Shown here piece by piece: positions 7,752 to 19,318 of a stretch of DNA of 64,000 nt. The translations under genes and the position numbers were made by a program. Under the pieces are notes generated by a model, which was not told where the DNA came from, did not search any database, and was given only the letters and a program-made list of their open reading frames with translations. Each line of letters starts with the position of its first letter. Position 1 is the stretch's first letter. The stretch is from Nocardioides flavus (ex Wang et al. 2016) (GTDB lineage Bacteria; Actinomycetota; Actinomycetes; Propionibacteriales; Nocardioidaceae), in the NCBI RefSeq assembly GCF_014653115.1, contig NZ_BNAD01000002.1, positions 248,001 to 312,000 on the forward strand, written 5' to 3'.

Positions 7752-8744
7752 CGTACGGGTCGCCACGATGTCGGCGAAGGACTCCAGCGCCTCGCGGACC
7801 GGACCGGGGTCGAGGGCCTCGAGGAGCTTCTTGGCGCGCGAGGCCTCGGCGAGGACGTGCTCGCGGGCCCGGTCCATCGCGGGGTGCGCACGCATCAGCT
7901 CGAGCGCCTCGGCGTGCTCGGCGTCGTCGGTGAGCGGGCGGCCGAGCAGCGACAGGAGCCGGGCGTCCGACGGGTCCGACGAGGCCTGCGCCATCAGCAC
8001 CGGCAGCGTCGGCACGCCCTCGCGCAGGTCGGTGCCCGGCGTCTTGCCGGACGCGTCGGACTCCGAGGCGATGTCGAGGATGTCGTCGGTGAGCTGGAAG
8101 GCCGAGCCGACGATCTCGCCGTAGGCGCTGAGCGCCTCGACGACCTCGGGCCGCGCGCCGCCGAACATCGCGCCGTAGCGCGCGGACGTGGCGATCAGCG
8201 AGCCGGTCTTGCCGGCCACGACGTCGAGGTAGTGCGCGAGCGGGTCCTCGCCGGGGCCGGGCGGGACGGTCTCCATGATCTGGCCCTCGACGAGCCGGGT
8301 GAACGTCTGCGCCTGGATCCGTACGGCCTCGGGGCCCAGGTCGGCGGTCAGCTCCGAGGATCGGCCGAAGAGGAAGTCGCCGGTGAGGATGGCGACGTTG
8401 TTGTCCCAGCGTGCGTTGGCCGTGTGCGCCCCGCGGCGCAGGTCGGCCTCGTCCATCACGTCGTCGTGGTAGAGCGAGGCCACGTGGGTGAGCTCGACGA
8501 CGCACGCCGCGGTCTCGACCTCGGGGGCCTCGGGGTGCGGCCCGCTCTCGGCCGCGAGCAGCACCAGGAGCGGGCGGAACCGCTTGCCGCCCGCCGCCAT
8601 CAGGTGCGCCGCCGCCTCCGAGACGAAGGCCGTGCGAGCACGGCAGTGACCTGCCAGCTGCTCCTCGATGCGTGCCAGCCGGTCGAGCAGCCGCTGCTCG
8701 AGAGCGGCGTCGACGACGGGCAGCGCAAGCGGGGAGTCGGTCAC
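7746..8744 (-). CDS. Polyprenyl diphosphate synthase (menaquinone side chain)
   Basis: This 332-residue trans-isoprenyl diphosphate synthase probably makes the long prenyl tail used by MenA. The first aspartate-rich motif is YHDDVMDEADLRRG (about residues 82-95), the second is FQLTDDILDIASESD, and GGKRFRPLLVLLA binds the substrate phosphate. The GTG start at 8744 overlaps the nuoN stop by 4 nt (GTGA), so it is the last gene of the nuo operon. This ties quinone side-chain supply to complex I expression. Chain length cannot be read reliably; a heptaprenyl- to nonaprenyl-type enzyme is likely. Confidence 0.92.
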   Translation of the reverse strand: MTDSPLALPVVDAALEQRLLDRLARIEEQLAGHCRARTAFVSEAAAHLMAAGGKRFRPLLVLLAAESGPHPEAPEVETAACVVELTHVASLYHDDVMDEADLRRGAHTANARWDNNVAILTGDFLFGRSSELTADLGPEAVRIQAQTFTRLVEGQIMETVPPGPGEDPLAHYLDVVAGKTGSLIATSARYGAMFGGARPEVVEALSAYGEIVGSAFQLTDDILDIASESDASGKTPGTDLREGVPTLPVLMAQASSDPSDARLLSLLGRPLTDDAEHAEALELMRAHPAMDRAREHVLAEASRAKKLLEALDPGPVREALESFADIVATRTA

Positions 8745-10333
8745 CTGATGAATTCTCCCGCAACGGCCGCGAGCTCGAGCACCGGCCCCGGCAGCACGCC
8801 GAGGACGAGGGTCACGGCCGCGCCGACGGCGATCGTCGTCGCGGTCAGCACGGACGGGTACGCCACGCTCGGGCCGGCGCCCACGGGCTCGTCGAAGTAC
8901 ATGACCTTGATGACCCGGATGTAGAGGAACGCGGCGAGGATGCTGGCGAGCACGGCGGCCACGACCACCGGCCAGGCACCCGCGGCCAGCGCCACGGAGA
9001 ACACCGCGAGCTTGCCGACGAACCCGGACGTCAGCGGGATGCCCGCCATGGCGAGCAGGAAGAAGGCGAAGACCGCCGCCACCACGGGCGACTCCTTGCC
9101 GAGGCCGGCCCAACGGTCGATCGCGGTGGTCTCGCCGCCGCCGTCGCGCACGAGGCCGACGACCGCGAAGGCGCCGATCGTCGCGAAGCCGTAGGTCGCG
9201 AGGTAGAACAGCACCGCCTGGACCGAGGAGATCTCGCCGGTCGCGAGCTGGTCGGCGGCCTGCACCCCGAGCACGCCGGTGAGGATGAAGCCGGTGTGGG
9301 CCACCGAGGAGTAGGCCAGCAGGCGCTTGATGTCGCTCTGGGTGATGGCGAGCGCGGCGCCGACGAACATCGACAGGATGGCGATGATCCACAACATCGG
9401 CTGCCACGACCAGCGGTCGGCGCCCAGCGCCACGTAGAACAGCCGCATGATGGCGCCGAAGGCCGCGACCTTGGTGCCGGCGGCCATGAAGGCAGTGACG
9501 GGGGTCGGCGCACCCTGGTAGACGTCGGGGGTCCACGCCTGGAACGGCACGGCACCGACCTTGAACAGCAGGCCGACCGACATCAGACCGGTGCCGATGA
9601 GCAGCAAGCTGGAGCTGCCGACGTCGTTGCGCACGGCCTCGTTGATCGCGGCGAAGTCCATCGACCCGGCGTAGCCGTAGAGCAGGGCCGCGCCGTAGAG
9701 GAAGAAGCCGGACGAGAAGGCGCCGAGCAGGAAGTACTTGAGCGCGGCCTCCTGGCTCAGCAGGCGGCGCCGGCGGGCGAGGCCGCTCAGCAGGTAGAGC
9801 GGCAGCGACAGGATCTCGAGGCCCACGAACATGGTCAGCAGGTCGTTGGCGGCCGGGAACAGCATCATGCCGAACACCGCGAACATCATGAGGGGGTAGA
9901 CCTCGGTGTGCTCCCGGTTGGCCGCGATCGACGCGGTCTCGGCGTCGGTGCCCGGCACCGCGGCGGCCTGGCCGGCGAAGGCCGAGACGCCGCCGTCGAG
10001 GTGCCGCTCGGCGAAGAGCAGCACGCCGGCGACGGACAGCGCCAGGACCAGGCCCCAGATGAACAGGCTCGGCCCGTCGACGGCGATGGTGCCGCCGACC
10101 GCCAGGATGCCGCGGGCGGCACCGTCGTCGTACGTCCGCACGTCCTGGGCGACCAGCACGACGCCGACGAGGGCCAGCACGAGGCCGCCGATCGCCAGGA
10201 CCACCTGGACGGGGTAGCGCAGCGTGCGCGGCAGGAAGGCCTCGACGACGACGCCGAGGCACGCGGCGCCGAAGACGACCAGCAGCGGCCAGAGCTCGAA
10301 GTACTCGATGCTGGGCTTCACGAACTCGGTCAC
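8741..10333 (-). CDS. nuoN: NADH-quinone oxidoreductase subunit N
   Basis: This 530-residue antiporter-like proton-pumping subunit of complex I is in the membrane arm. It has about 14 hydrophobic helices; the discontinuous helix regions and key charged residues lie around GAVPFQAWTPDVYQGAPTPV and DIKRLLAYSSVAHTGFIL. The length fits the family (about 480-530). It begins with GTG at 10333, overlapping the nuoM stop by 4 nt, and ends overlapping the polyprenyl synthase start. It is the last complex I gene of the operon. Confidence 0.95.
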   Translation of the reverse strand: MTEFVKPSIEYFELWPLLVVFGAACLGVVVEAFLPRTLRYPVQVVLAIGGLVLALVGVVLVAQDVRTYDDGAARGILAVGGTIAVDGPSLFIWGLVLALSVAGVLLFAERHLDGGVSAFAGQAAAVPGTDAETASIAANREHTEVYPLMMFAVFGMMLFPAANDLLTMFVGLEILSLPLYLLSGLARRRRLLSQEAALKYFLLGAFSSGFFLYGAALLYGYAGSMDFAAINEAVRNDVGSSSLLLIGTGLMSVGLLFKVGAVPFQAWTPDVYQGAPTPVTAFMAAGTKVAAFGAIMRLFYVALGADRWSWQPMLWIIAILSMFVGAALAITQSDIKRLLAYSSVAHTGFILTGVLGVQAADQLATGEISSVQAVLFYLATYGFATIGAFAVVGLVRDGGGETTAIDRWAGLGKESPVVAAVFAFFLLAMAGIPLTSGFVGKLAVFSVALAAGAWPVVVAAVLASILAAFLYIRVIKVMYFDEPVGAGPSVAYPSVLTATTIAVGAAVTLVLGVLPGPVLELAAVAGEFIR

Positions 10334-11817
10334 TGGGGACCACCCTCCTGGCCGATGCCCACCGCTGCGAGCGAGTCGTGGACGAACGGGTTGATGACGT
10401 CGAGCAGCGGCATCGGGTAGAAGCCGAACAGCACGAGCGCGAGCAGCAGCGGCGCGAGGATGCCGACCTCACGCCGGTCGAGGTCGGCCACGGGGGCGAC
10501 GCCCTCGCGGTCCGGGCCGGTCATGGTGCGCTGGTACATCCAGAGCGCGTAGAACGCGGCCAGGACGATCGCCAGCACCGCGACCGACCCGACCAGCCAG
10601 TGGTGGTCGAAGGCGGCGATGATGACGAGCATCTCGGACACGAAGGGCGACAGGCCCGGCAGGCCGGCCGCGGCGAGGCCCGCGACGAGGAAGAAGCCGG
10701 CCAGGACCGGGGCGCTCTTCTCGACGCCGGCCATCTGGCGGATCGACGCCGTGCCGGTGCGACGGATGAGGAAGCCCGCCACGAGGAACATCAGCGCGGT
10801 CGCGATGCCGTGGTTGACCATGTAGAGGATCGCGCCGGCGCCGCCGGTCGGGCTGAAGACGAAGATGCCGAGCACGATGAAGCCGAAGTGCGACAGCGAC
10901 GTCAGACCGATGAGGCGCAGCACGTCGTCCTGGCCGATCGCCACGAGCGCGCCGTAGATGATCGAGACCAGCGCGAGCACCACCACGACCGGGGTCGCCC
11001 ACTGCGAGGCGTCGGGCAGCAGGCCGAGGCAGAACCGCAGCATGCCGAACGTGCCGATCTTGTCGAGGATGCAGACCAGGAGCACCGAGGTGCCGGTGGT
11101 CGCCTTCTCCGTGGTGTCGGCGAGCCAGGTGTGCACGGGGAACATCGGCGCCTTGATCGCGAAGGCGATGAAGAAGCCGACGAACAGCCAGCGCTGGGTG
11201 GTCTCGTCGATGTCGAGCGCCGCCAGGTCGCTGATCAGGAAGCTCGGGTTGCCGGCGTCGGCCGACACGACGTAGAGACCGATCACCGAGGCGAGCATCA
11301 CGAGCCCGCCGGCGAGCTGGTAGATGAGGAACTTGGTCGCGGCGCGACCGCGACCGGCGCGACCGAAGCCGCCGATGAGGAAGTACGCCGGGATCAGCGT
11401 GGCCTCGAAGACGACGTAGAAGAGCAGGACGTCGGTGGCCGTGAAGACCGCCAGCGACATCGCCTCGAGGGCCAGGGTCCAGGCGAAGAACGACCGGGCG
11501 CCGTTGTTGCCCTCGTCCTCCGACTCGTTCCAGCCGGCCAGCAGCACGATCGGCACGAGGACGACGGTGAGCAGCACCATCAGCAGACCGAGGCCGTCGA
11601 CGCCGAGCGCGTAGTGGACGCCGAGCGACTCGATCCACGTGCGGGTCTCGGTGAGCTGCATGCCCCCGCCGAGGGAGTACTGGCTGGCCACGACGACGCC
11701 GGCGACCAGGGTCGCCGCGGCGAAGCCGAGGCCGACGAGCCGCGCGAGCGCAGCGGGCACGAAGGCCGTCGCGAGCGCGCCGACCAGCGGCAGCAGGATC
11801 AGGATGGTCAGGATCAT
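10330..11817 (-). CDS. nuoM: NADH-quinone oxidoreductase subunit M
   Basis: This 495-residue antiporter-like subunit of the complex I membrane arm has the family features [20 protein letters not shown] (conserved Glu in helix 5), [20 protein letters not shown] (Lys and the PxHTWLxD signature) and [16 protein letters not shown]. About 14 transmembrane helices are apparent. The start is the ATG at 11817, which overlaps the nuoL stop (ATGA); the open frame extends further upstream but is only antisense/out-of-frame noise inside nuoL. It pumps protons together with NuoL and NuoN. Confidence 0.95.
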   Translation of the reverse strand: MILTILILLPLVGALATAFVPAALARLVGLGFAAATLVAGVVVASQYSLGGGMQLTETRTWIESLGVHYALGVDGLGLLMVLLTVVLVPIVLLAGWNESEDEGNNGARSFFAWTLALEAMSLAVFTATDVLLFYVVFEATLIPAYFLIGGFGRAGRGRAATKFLIYQLAGGLVMLASVIGLYVVSADAGNPSFLISDLAALDIDETTQRWLFVGFFIAFAIKAPMFPVHTWLADTTEKATTGTSVLLVCILDKIGTFGMLRFCLGLLPDASQWATPVVVVLALVSIIYGALVAIGQDDVLRLIGLTSLSHFGFIVLGIFVFSPTGGAGAILYMVNHGIATALMFLVAGFLIRRTGTASIRQMAGVEKSAPVLAGFFLVAGLAAAGLPGLSPFVSEMLVIIAAFDHHWLVGSVAVLAIVLAAFYALWMYQRTMTGPDREGVAPVADLDRREVGILAPLLLALVLFGFYPMPLLDVINPFVHDSLAAVGIGQEGGPQ

Positions 11818-13808
11818 CGGAGGTTCACCGCCAGGAGAGCCAGGACGACCAGCAGGGCGCCACCGAGGAGGGACAGGGCGTAGGAGCGGACGAAGCCGTT
11901 CTGGACGCGTCGCAGCGTGGAAGAAAGGCCGCCCACGGCCAGCGATCCGCCCTCGACGGCACCGTCGACGCCGCGACGGTCGAAGGCGGTGAGCCCGCCG
12001 ACGAGCCCGGCACCCGGACGTACGACGACCGCGTCGTTGATCGCGTCGCCGTAGAGGTCGGCGCGGGCGGCACGGGTCGCGAAGGACACGTCCCGCGGGG
12101 CCTCGCGCGGGATGTCGCGCTTGCCGACGAGGAACCAGGCGGCCGCGACGCCGATCGCGACCACGGCGGTGATGATCAGCGTGATCACGAGGGCGGGCAG
12201 CGGGGGCTCGTGGTGCTCCACGGTCCCCGTGACCGGCTCGAGCCAGGTCTTGATCCAGTCGCCGAGCAGCAGGACGCCGCCGAGGACCGAGAGCGCGGCC
12301 AGGACGACCAGTGGCACCGTCATCACGCGGGGCGACTCGTGCGGGTGCACGCCGGGCTCCCAGCGCTTGGTGGTGAAGAACGTCATCAGCATCAGGCGGG
12401 TCATGTAGAAGGCGGTGATGCCGGCGCCGAGCAGGGCGAGGAGGCCGACGACCAGGTTCTCGGCGAGCGCGGTCTCGATGATCCGGTCCTTGGACCAGAA
12501 GCCGGAGAAGCCGGGGAAGCCGATGATCGCGAGGTAGCCCATGGCGAAGGTCAGGAACGTCACCGGCATCGCCTTGCGCAGCGCGCCGTAGTGGCGCATG
12601 TCGACGTCGTCGTCCATCCCGTGCATCACCGAGCCGGCTCCCAGGAACATGTTGGCCTTGAAGAAGCCGTGGGTGAGCAGGTGGAAGATCGCGTAGGGGT
12701 AGCCGGCCGGGCCGAGGCCAGCGGCGAGCATCATGTAGCCGATCTGGCTCATGGTCGAGCCGGCGAGCGCCTTCTTGATGTCGTCCTTGGCGCAGCCGAG
12801 GATCGCACCCCACAGGAGCGTGACCGTCGCGACGACGACCACCGCGGTCTGCGCGACCGGCGTGAGCTCGTAGATGAAGTTGGACCGGACCACGAGGTAG
12901 ACGCCGGCGGTGACCATGGTGGCGGCGTGGATGAGCGCCGAGACCGGGGTCGGGCCCTCCATCGCGTCGAGCAGCCAGGCCTGCAGCGGGACCTGCGCGG
13001 ACTTGCCGCAGGCACCGAGCAGGAGGAGCAGGCCGAGGGCGTTGAGCGTGCCCTGGTCGGCCTCGCCGGCCAGCTCGCTGACGGCGCCGAAGTCGGTGGT
13101 GCCGAACGTGGCGAACATCAGCGCGATCGCCAGCGACAGGCCGATGTCACCGACGCGGTTGATGACGAAGGCCTTCTTGGCCGCGGCGGCGGCCGAGGGC
13201 TTGTGCTGCCAGAACCCGATGAGCAGGTACGACGCCAGTCCGACGCCCTCCCAGCCCAGGAACAGGCCCACGAAGTTCGCCGAGAGGATCAGCGTGAGCA
13301 TGGCCGCGACGAAGAGGTTGAGGTAGCCGAAGAACCGGCGGCGGCGCGGGTCGTGCTCCATGTAGCCGATGGCGTAGACGTGGATCAGCGAGCCGACGCC
13401 GGTGATGAGCAGCAGGAACAGTGCGGCCAGCGGGTCGTAGAGCAGGTCCATGCCGACGGTCAGCGAACCGGTCTCGAACCAGGTCCACAGCTGCTGGCCG
13501 ACCTGGCGCGCCTCGGCGTCGCGACCGAGCAGCGCCACGAACAACACCAGGCTGAGCACGAAGGACAGCGCGGCAAGCGCCGTGCCGAGCAGGTGACCGT
13601 GCTTGTCGACGCTCGCGCGCAGCGACGGCGGGAGGAACGGGGTGACGCCGAGCAGGAGGACGGCACCGAGCAGCGGCAGCGCGATGACCAGCCACAGCAG
13701 GTCGAACACACCGCCGGCGCCCATGTCGGGCGCGACCACGGGTGCGGTGGCTCCTTCCTCGGCCATGGGCAGGCCGGCAAGCAGCACCGAGTGGGACAAC
13801 AGGTTCAC
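11814..13808 (-). CDS. nuoL: NADH-quinone oxidoreductase subunit L
   Basis: This 664-residue protein is the most distal proton-pumping subunit of complex I. Signatures are [60 protein letters not shown] and [16 protein letters not shown]. The C-terminal region (from about residue 550) is the long lateral helix and final anchor typical of NuoL. It starts at GTG 13808 ([19 protein letters not shown]); an in-frame ATG at codon 15 is an alternative start. It is 10 nt downstream of nuoK and overlaps nuoM by 4 nt. Confidence 0.95.
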   Translation of the reverse strand: MNLLSHSVLLAGLPMAEEGATAPVVAPDMGAGGVFDLLWLVIALPLLGAVLLLGVTPFLPPSLRASVDKHGHLLGTALAALSFVLSLVLFVALLGRDAEARQVGQQLWTWFETGSLTVGMDLLYDPLAALFLLLITGVGSLIHVYAIGYMEHDPRRRRFFGYLNLFVAAMLTLILSANFVGLFLGWEGVGLASYLLIGFWQHKPSAAAAAKKAFVINRVGDIGLSLAIALMFATFGTTDFGAVSELAGEADQGTLNALGLLLLLGACGKSAQVPLQAWLLDAMEGPTPVSALIHAATMVTAGVYLVVRSNFIYELTPVAQTAVVVVATVTLLWGAILGCAKDDIKKALAGSTMSQIGYMMLAAGLGPAGYPYAIFHLLTHGFFKANMFLGAGSVMHGMDDDVDMRHYGALRKAMPVTFLTFAMGYLAIIGFPGFSGFWSKDRIIETALAENLVVGLLALLGAGITAFYMTRLMLMTFFTTKRWEPGVHPHESPRVMTVPLVVLAALSVLGGVLLLGDWIKTWLEPVTGTVEHHEPPLPALVITLIITAVVAIGVAAAWFLVGKRDIPREAPRDVSFATRAARADLYGDAINDAVVVRPGAGLVGGLTAFDRRGVDGAVEGGSLAVGGLSSTLRRVQNGFVRSYALSLLGGALLVVLALLAVNLR

Positions 13809-13818
13809 GAGCGCTCCC

Positions 13819-14112
13819 TCAGTACTTCAGCAGGCTGGCGTCGTCGACCGAGGCCGAGCGTCGGGTGCGGAAGATGGTCATGATGATCGCGAGCCCGATG
13901 ACGACCTCGGCGGCAGCCACGACCATCACGAAGAACGCGGTGATCTGGCCGTCGAGGTTGCCGTGCTGGCGGGCGAAGGCGACGAACGCCAGGTTGCAGG
14001 CGTTGAGCATGAGCTCGACGCACATGAACACCACGATCGCGTTGCGCCGCGTGAGGACGCCGACGCAGCCGATCGTGAAGAGGATTGCCGACAGGACGAT
14101 GTACTGGGTCAC
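13819..14112 (-). CDS. nuoK: NADH-quinone oxidoreductase subunit K
   Basis: This 97-residue, three-helix membrane subunit carries the conserved glutamate in [17 protein letters not shown] (second helix) and a further glutamate in [16 protein letters not shown], both part of the central hydrophilic axis of complex I. The GTG start at 14112 overlaps the nuoJ stop by 4 nt. Length is standard for the family. A short hydrophilic tail ([13 protein letters not shown]) ends the protein. Confidence 0.95.
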   Translation of the reverse strand: MTQYIVLSAILFTIGCVGVLTRRNAIVVFMCVELMLNACNLAFVAFARQHGNLDGQITAFFVMVVAAAEVVIGLAIIMTIFRTRRSASVDDASLLKY

Positions 14113-14939
14113 TTCTGCACGTCCTCTTCCGTGGTCGCGGGCGCGCCGGCCTTGCCGGAGGTCTCGGGCATGGCGGTCGGGTCGTCACCGTCGAAGCGGG
14201 CGATCTGGCGGCGCACGTCGTCGATGTCGTCGGCGAGCGCCGGTGCCGACCGCACCGTGCCGCGGGCGGCGAGCACCCGCGAGACCGACGACTCGGCGGC
14301 GGTGCCGTCCGGCAGCAGCGCGGGGGTGTCGACCGCGTTGTGGCGGGCGTACACACCGGGCGAGGGCAGCGGCCCGAGGGGCTTGCCGTGCTCGGCGTAG
14401 TCACGCATGCGCTGTGCTGCGAGCGCGGCCTGACCGGCCTTGGGGGTGAGGCGCTCGCGGTGGGCGAGCACCATCGCGCCGAGGGCGGCGGTGATGAGCA
14501 GGGCACTGGTCGCCTCGAAGGCGAACACGTAGCGGGAGAACAGGATGTTGGCGATGGCCGGCACGTTGCCGCCGGCGTTGGCCTCGTCGAGGCCGACGAC
14601 CACGCCGAAGGTCACCTGGCTGATGCCGAGCACCAGCACGGTGCCGAACGCCAGGCCCAGGACGACCGCCATCACCCGCTGGCCGCGGATCGTCTCCACG
14701 ACCGAGTCGGCTGCGTCGACGCCGATCAGCATCATCACGAACAGGAACAGCATGAGGATGGCGCCGGTGTAGACGATGATCTGCACCGCGAAGAGGAACG
14801 GGGCGTCGAGCACGGCGTAGAGGAACGCCAGGCTGATCATCACCACGGCCAGCAGCAGCGCGGCGTGCACGGCCTTGCGGACGAACAGGATGCCGAGCGC
14901 GGCGGCGACCATGATCGGGGCGAGGATCCAGAACGTCAT
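14109..14939 (-). CDS. nuoJ: NADH-quinone oxidoreductase subunit J
   Basis: This 276-residue membrane subunit of complex I has five hydrophobic helices in its first 165 residues, with the signature [20 protein letters not shown] around helix 3 (the pi-bulge region). Residues about 170-276 form a hydrophilic, Ala/Pro/Asp-rich cytoplasmic tail ending in EEDVQK, longer than in E. coli NuoJ (about 184 residues) but of a kind seen in actinobacteria. The ATG at 14939 overlaps the nuoI stop (ATGA). Confidence 0.94.
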   Translation of the reverse strand: MTFWILAPIMVAAALGILFVRKAVHAALLLAVVMISLAFLYAVLDAPFLFAVQIIVYTGAILMLFLFVMMLIGVDAADSVVETIRGQRVMAVVLGLAFGTVLVLGISQVTFGVVVGLDEANAGGNVPAIANILFSRYVFAFEATSALLITAALGAMVLAHRERLTPKAGQAALAAQRMRDYAEHGKPLGPLPSPGVYARHNAVDTPALLPDGTAAESSVSRVLAARGTVRSAPALADDIDDVRRQIARFDGDDPTAMPETSGKAGAPATTEEDVQK

Positions 14940-15526
14940 CGCGTGGTCCCCCTGTAGTAGTCGCCCTCGTCGTCGCCGAGGCGCATCGGGTGGGGCGGCT
15001 GCTCCATGCCCGGCAGCAGCGGGGCCAGCAGGTCGGCCTTCTCGTAGATCAGGTCGGCACGGTTGGTGTCGGCCAGCTCGTACTCGTTGGTCATCGTCAG
15101 CGCACGCGTCGGGCACGCCTCGATGCACAGCCCGCACAGGATGCAGCGTAGGTAGTTGATCTGGTATACGCGGCCGTAGCGCTCGCCGGGGCTGAAGCGC
15201 TGGCTGTTGCCGTCGGCGTCCGGCGCGTCGCTGTTCGAGGCACCCTCGACGTAGATCGCGTCGGCCGGGCAGGCCCACGCGCACAGCTCGCAGCCGATGC
15301 ACTTCTCCAGGCCGTCGGGCCAGCGGTTGAGCTGGTGCCGGCCGTGGAAGCGGGGCGCCGTGGGCAGCTTCTCGAAGGGGTACTGCTCGGTGACGACCTT
15401 CTTGAACATCGTCCGGAAGGTGACGCCGAACCCGGCGATCGGGTCCCAGAAGCTCTCCTTGGCCCCCTTGGCGACCCCCTTGGACTGCCCGGATTTCTGA
15501 CCGGGATTCTGAGAGGACTCACTCAT
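14936..15526 (-). CDS. nuoI: NADH-quinone oxidoreductase subunit I (two 4Fe-4S)
   Basis: This 196-residue ferredoxin-like subunit of the peripheral arm carries clusters N6a and N6b. Two complete motifs are present: [16 protein letters not shown] and [17 protein letters not shown] Gly/Ser/Lys-rich N-terminal stretch (about 25 residues) precedes the amphipathic region that lies on the membrane. The start at 15526 overlaps nuoH by 8 nt, and the stop overlaps the nuoJ start. It passes electrons from NuoG toward NuoB. Confidence 0.95.
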   Translation of the reverse strand: MSESSQNPGQKSGQSKGVAKGAKESFWDPIAGFGVTFRTMFKKVVTEQYPFEKLPTAPRFHGRHQLNRWPDGLEKCIGCELCAWACPADAIYVEGASNSDAPDADGNSQRFSPGERYGRVYQINYLRCILCGLCIEACPTRALTMTNEYELADTNRADLIYEKADLLAPLLPGMEQPPHPMRLGDDEGDYYRGTTR

Positions 15527-16880
15527 GGTCGGGGTTCTCCTCCGCTGCAGCGGTGACGGTGGTGCGTCCCCCCGGTGAGTGGGCGAACGTCAGCGGCGCG
15601 GCGGCACCGCGTACGGCACCTCCCGCCGGCATCGGCGGGACGGGGTACCCGCCGGCGAAGGCGTCGTGCGGCTCCTCGCGGACCTCCGCAGGCTCCTCCT
15701 CGGTCTCCTTCTCGCCGACGAACATCAGCCCGACGGTCAGCACGAGCAGGACGGCTATCGCGGCGACGAGGTAGGTGCGGTCGATGTTGCCCTCGAGCGA
15801 GATGACGCGGATGGTGGCCACGGCCACGATCCAGGCCAGCGAGACCGGGATGAGGACCTTCCAGCCCAGCGCCATGAACTGGTCGTAGCGCATGCGGGGC
15901 AGCGAGCCGCGCAGCCAGACGAACAGGAAGATGAAGCAGAAGACCTTGCCGAAGAACCACAGCACCGGCCAGTAGCCGCTGTTGGCGCCCTCCCACACGT
16001 TCTCGATGCCCCACGGAGCGGCCCACCCGCCGAGGAACAGCGTCGTGGCGATGGCCGACACGGTCGCGAGGTTGATGTACTCGGCCAGGAAGAACAGCGC
16101 GAACTTCAGGCTGGAGTACTCGGTGTGGAAGCCGCCGACCAGCTCGCCCTCGGCCTCGGGGAGGTCGAAGGGCGCGCGGTTGGTCTCGCCGACCATCGAG
16201 ATGACGTAGATGACGAAGGACGGCAGCAGGATCAGGCCGAACCAGAGGTCGTCCTGGGCTGCGACGATCTCGGAGGTCGACATCGACCCGGCGTAGAGGA
16301 AGACCGCCACGAGCGCGAGGCCCATCGCGACCTCGTAGGAGATCATCTGCGCGCTCGAGCGCAGGCCACCGAGCAGCGAGTACGTCGAGCCGGACGACCA
16401 GCCGCCCAGCACGATGCCGTAGATGCCGATCGAGGCGATGGCGAGCATGAAGAGGACCGCGACCGGCATGTCGGTGAGCTGCAGCGGGGTCTGGTGGCCG
16501 AAGAAGTTGACCTCGGGCCCGAACGGGATGACCGCCCAGGTGACGAAGGCGGGCACGACCGCGATGACCGGGGCCAGGAGGAAGACGACCTTGTCGGCCG
16601 CCTTGGGGATGATGTCCTCCTTCAGCGCCAGCTTCACGCCGTCGGCCAGCGACTGCAGCAGGCCGAAGGGACCGTGCACGTTGGGCCCGACGCGGTGCTG
16701 CATCCGGGCCACGACCCGACGCTCGAACCAGATGTTGAACAGCGTCAGCAGCACCAGCACCAGGAAGATCAGGACGGCCTTGAGCAGGATCACCCACCAC
16801 GGGTCCTGGCCGAACTGGGCCAGGTCCGGGTCGGGCAGGTCCGCCGCGAGCGGCAGGATGCTCATCACTGTGCCCATCAT
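15519..16880 (-). CDS. nuoH: NADH-quinone oxidoreductase subunit H
   Basis: This 453-residue membrane subunit forms much of the quinone-access chamber at the arm junction. About eight helices are seen, with the signatures [20 protein letters not shown] and [24 protein letters not shown]. It has a C-terminal hydrophilic extension of about 70 residues ([19 protein letters not shown] onward), so it is longer than E. coli NuoH (325 residues). The ATG at 16880 overlaps the nuoG stop by 4 nt. The tail is probably actinobacterial and has no known role. Confidence 0.95.
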   Translation of the reverse strand: MMGTVMSILPLAADLPDPDLAQFGQDPWWVILLKAVLIFLVLVLLTLFNIWFERRVVARMQHRVGPNVHGPFGLLQSLADGVKLALKEDIIPKAADKVVFLLAPVIAVVPAFVTWAVIPFGPEVNFFGHQTPLQLTDMPVAVLFMLAIASIGIYGIVLGGWSSGSTYSLLGGLRSSAQMISYEVAMGLALVAVFLYAGSMSTSEIVAAQDDLWFGLILLPSFVIYVISMVGETNRAPFDLPEAEGELVGGFHTEYSSLKFALFFLAEYINLATVSAIATTLFLGGWAAPWGIENVWEGANSGYWPVLWFFGKVFCFIFLFVWLRGSLPRMRYDQFMALGWKVLIPVSLAWIVAVATIRVISLEGNIDRTYLVAAIAVLLVLTVGLMFVGEKETEEEPAEVREEPHDAFAGGYPVPPMPAGGAVRGAAAPLTFAHSPGGRTTVTAAAEENPDHE

Positions 16881-19318
16881 CGGGAGGCTCCCTTCAGGGT
16901 GACCGGGCTGCCGGGCGAGGCCAGGTCGGCGAGGACGCCGCGACCGAAGGACCGGGCCGGGACCCAGACCACGCCGTCGGGCAGGTCGGCGACCACGACC
17001 GGCAGCGTCACGCTGCCCCGGTCACCGGTGATCGTGGCGAGCTGCTCGCCGGCCGGCTGTGCCTCGAGCATCCCGAGGACCGACTCGTAGGTCCCGCGGC
17101 TGACGCGGGCGACCGGGGTGCGGGCGGTGGCGCGCAGGTGCTGCTCGCCGTCCTGCATCGACCCGAGGTCGACCAGCTGCTTCCAGGTGGCGAGCGCGAG
17201 GGGCGTCTCCCCCTTGCGCGGCGCCTTGGGGGGCTTGGGCGCCTTGCCGGCGTCGAGCGCGGGCCGCGGACCGTCCCACGGGCCGAGCGCCTGCATCTCC
17301 GCGCGGACCTCGGCGACCGTACGGAAGCCGAGCGAGCGCCCGGTGCCCCCGGCGGCGAGCTCGTCGGCGATGCCGGCGAGGACGCGCAGGTCGGGCAGCG
17401 AGGCCGGGTTCTCGAAGACGGCGTCGAACGAGCGGGCACGACCGTCCCACGTCACGAACGTCCCGGCCTTGTCGGCGACGGGCGCGACGGGCAGGACGAC
17501 GTCGGCCACCCGGGTCACGTCGGTCTCGCGCAGCTCGAGGCTGACCACGAAGCCGGCCGCGTCGAGGGCGGCGCGGAAGGCGGCCGGGTCGGCGGTGTCG
17601 TCGGGGTCCACGCCACCGACAACCACGCCGCCGAGGTCACCCTTGACGAGGGCGGCGACGATGGCGTTGCCGTCACGTCCGGGCTTCGCAGGGAGCGTCT
17701 GGACGCCCCACGCGGCCGCCACGTCGACGCGGGCCGACGCCTCGCCGACGGGACGTCCGCCGGGCAGGAGCGTGGGAAGGGCACCGGCCTCGACCGCACC
17801 GCGGTCGCCGGCGCGGCGCGGCACCCACGCGAGGCGGGCTCCCGTGCCGGCGGCGAGGTCGGCGGCGGCGCTGAGCGCGCCGTGGGTCTGGGCGAGGCGC
17901 TCGCCGACGAGGATGATCGCGTCCTTGGTGATCCCGTGCTCGGCGTCCCTGAGCGAGCCGATGGCCTCGACCTCGGCACCGGGGGCGGCCGGCACGAGCC
18001 GCCCGCGCATCTTGGCCAGGCCGCGCGAGGTGAAGGGCGCGACGGACACGACCTGCGTACGACCGCGCTTGGCGGCCTTGCGCAGCCGCAGGAAGATCGT
18101 GGCGGCCTCGTCCTCGGGCTCGAGGCCGAGGAGCACCACGACCGGCGCGGCCTCGAGGTCGGCGTAGGTCACGTCGCCGGACAGCGCGACGTGCGAGGCC
18201 AGGAAGCTGGCCTCCTCGGCGCTGTGCGGGCGGGCACGGAAGTCGACGTCGTTGGTGTCGAGCGCCACACGGGCGAACTTCGCGTAGGCGTAGGCGTCCT
18301 CGGCGGTCAGGCGACCACCCGTGAGGACCGCGGAGGCGCCGGCGTCGCGGAGCCCGCGGGCGGCGACGGCGAAGGCCTCGGGCCACGAGGCCGGGCGCAG
18401 CACACCGTCCTCGCGGACCTGCGGGTAGGTGATCCGGTCCTCGACCTGGGCGTAGCGGAACGCGAAGCGGTCCTTGTCGCTGATCCACTCCTCGTTGACC
18501 TCGGGGTCGTTGCCGGCGAGGCGGCGCATGACCTTGCCGCGCCGGTGGTCGATGCGGATCGCAGCACCGCACGCGTCGTGCTCGGCCACACCGGGGGTGG
18601 AGACGAGGTCGAAGGGGCGCGAGCGGAAGCGGTAGTCGGCCGAGGTGAGCGCGCCGACCGGGCAGATCTGGATGGCGTTGCCGGAGAAGTAGCTCTCATA
18701 GGGCTCGCGCTCGTAGATCGCGACCTGCTGCAGCGCGCCACGCTCGGCGAGGGCGATGAACGGGTCGCCGGCGATCTGCTCGGAGAAGCGCGTGCAGCGC
18801 GCACACAGCACGCAGCGCTCGCGGTCGAGCAGGACCTGCGCGGAGATGTTGATCGGCTTGGGGAAGGTGCGCTTGACCCCACCGGTCTCGGCGAAGCGGC
18901 TCTCGCCCCGACCGTTGCTCATGGCCTGGTTCTGCAGGGGGCACTCGCCACCCTTGTCGCAGACCGGGCAGTCGAGCGGGTGGTTGATCAGGAGGAACTC
19001 CATGACCCCCTGCTGGGCCTTGTCGGCGACCTCGCTGGTCGCCTGCGTGTTGACGACCATGCCCTCGGCGACCGGCAGGGTGCAGGAGGCCTGCGGCTTG
19101 GGGAAGCCACGGCCGTTGCCGGCGTCGGGGATGTCGACCAGGCACTGGCGGCACGCGCCGACCGGGTCGAGCAGCGGGTGGTCGCAGAAGCGCGGGATCT
19201 GCACGCCGACCTGCTCGGCGGCGCGGATCACCAGGGTGTCCTTGGGGACGCTCACCTGGACGCCGTCGATCGTCAGCGTGACGGTCTCGACCTCCGTACG
19301 CTCGGGAGTGGTGGTCAT
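16877..19318 (-). CDS. nuoG: NADH-quinone oxidoreductase subunit G
   Basis: This 813-residue Fe-S subunit belongs to the NADH-dehydrogenase module. In order it has a 2Fe-2S ferredoxin domain (Cys in [14 protein letters not shown] and ASC), the His/Cys motif [14 protein letters not shown], a CVLCARC...ICPVGAL cluster, and a long molybdopterin-oxidoreductase-like domain that binds no cofactor in this family. The additional N7 cluster found in E. coli NuoG appears absent: the region reads [13 protein letters not shown] and later [10 protein letters not shown], without the CxxCxxxC...C ligands. The start is ATG 19318, overlapping the nuoF stop. Confidence 0.95.
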   Translation of the reverse strand: MTTTPERTEVETVTLTIDGVQVSVPKDTLVIRAAEQVGVQIPRFCDHPLLDPVGACRQCLVDIPDAGNGRGFPKPQASCTLPVAEGMVVNTQATSEVADKAQQGVMEFLLINHPLDCPVCDKGGECPLQNQAMSNGRGESRFAETGGVKRTFPKPINISAQVLLDRERCVLCARCTRFSEQIAGDPFIALAERGALQQVAIYEREPYESYFSGNAIQICPVGALTSADYRFRSRPFDLVSTPGVAEHDACGAAIRIDHRRGKVMRRLAGNDPEVNEEWISDKDRFAFRYAQVEDRITYPQVREDGVLRPASWPEAFAVAARGLRDAGASAVLTGGRLTAEDAYAYAKFARVALDTNDVDFRARPHSAEEASFLASHVALSGDVTYADLEAAPVVVLLGLEPEDEAATIFLRLRKAAKRGRTQVVSVAPFTSRGLAKMRGRLVPAAPGAEVEAIGSLRDAEHGITKDAIILVGERLAQTHGALSAAADLAAGTGARLAWVPRRAGDRGAVEAGALPTLLPGGRPVGEASARVDVAAAWGVQTLPAKPGRDGNAIVAALVKGDLGGVVVGGVDPDDTADPAAFRAALDAAGFVVSLELRETDVTRVADVVLPVAPVADKAGTFVTWDGRARSFDAVFENPASLPDLRVLAGIADELAAGGTGRSLGFRTVAEVRAEMQALGPWDGPRPALDAGKAPKPPKAPRKGETPLALATWKQLVDLGSMQDGEQHLRATARTPVARVSRGTYESVLGMLEAQPAGEQLATITGDRGSVTLPVVVADLPDGVVWVPARSFGRGVLADLASPGSPVTLKGASR

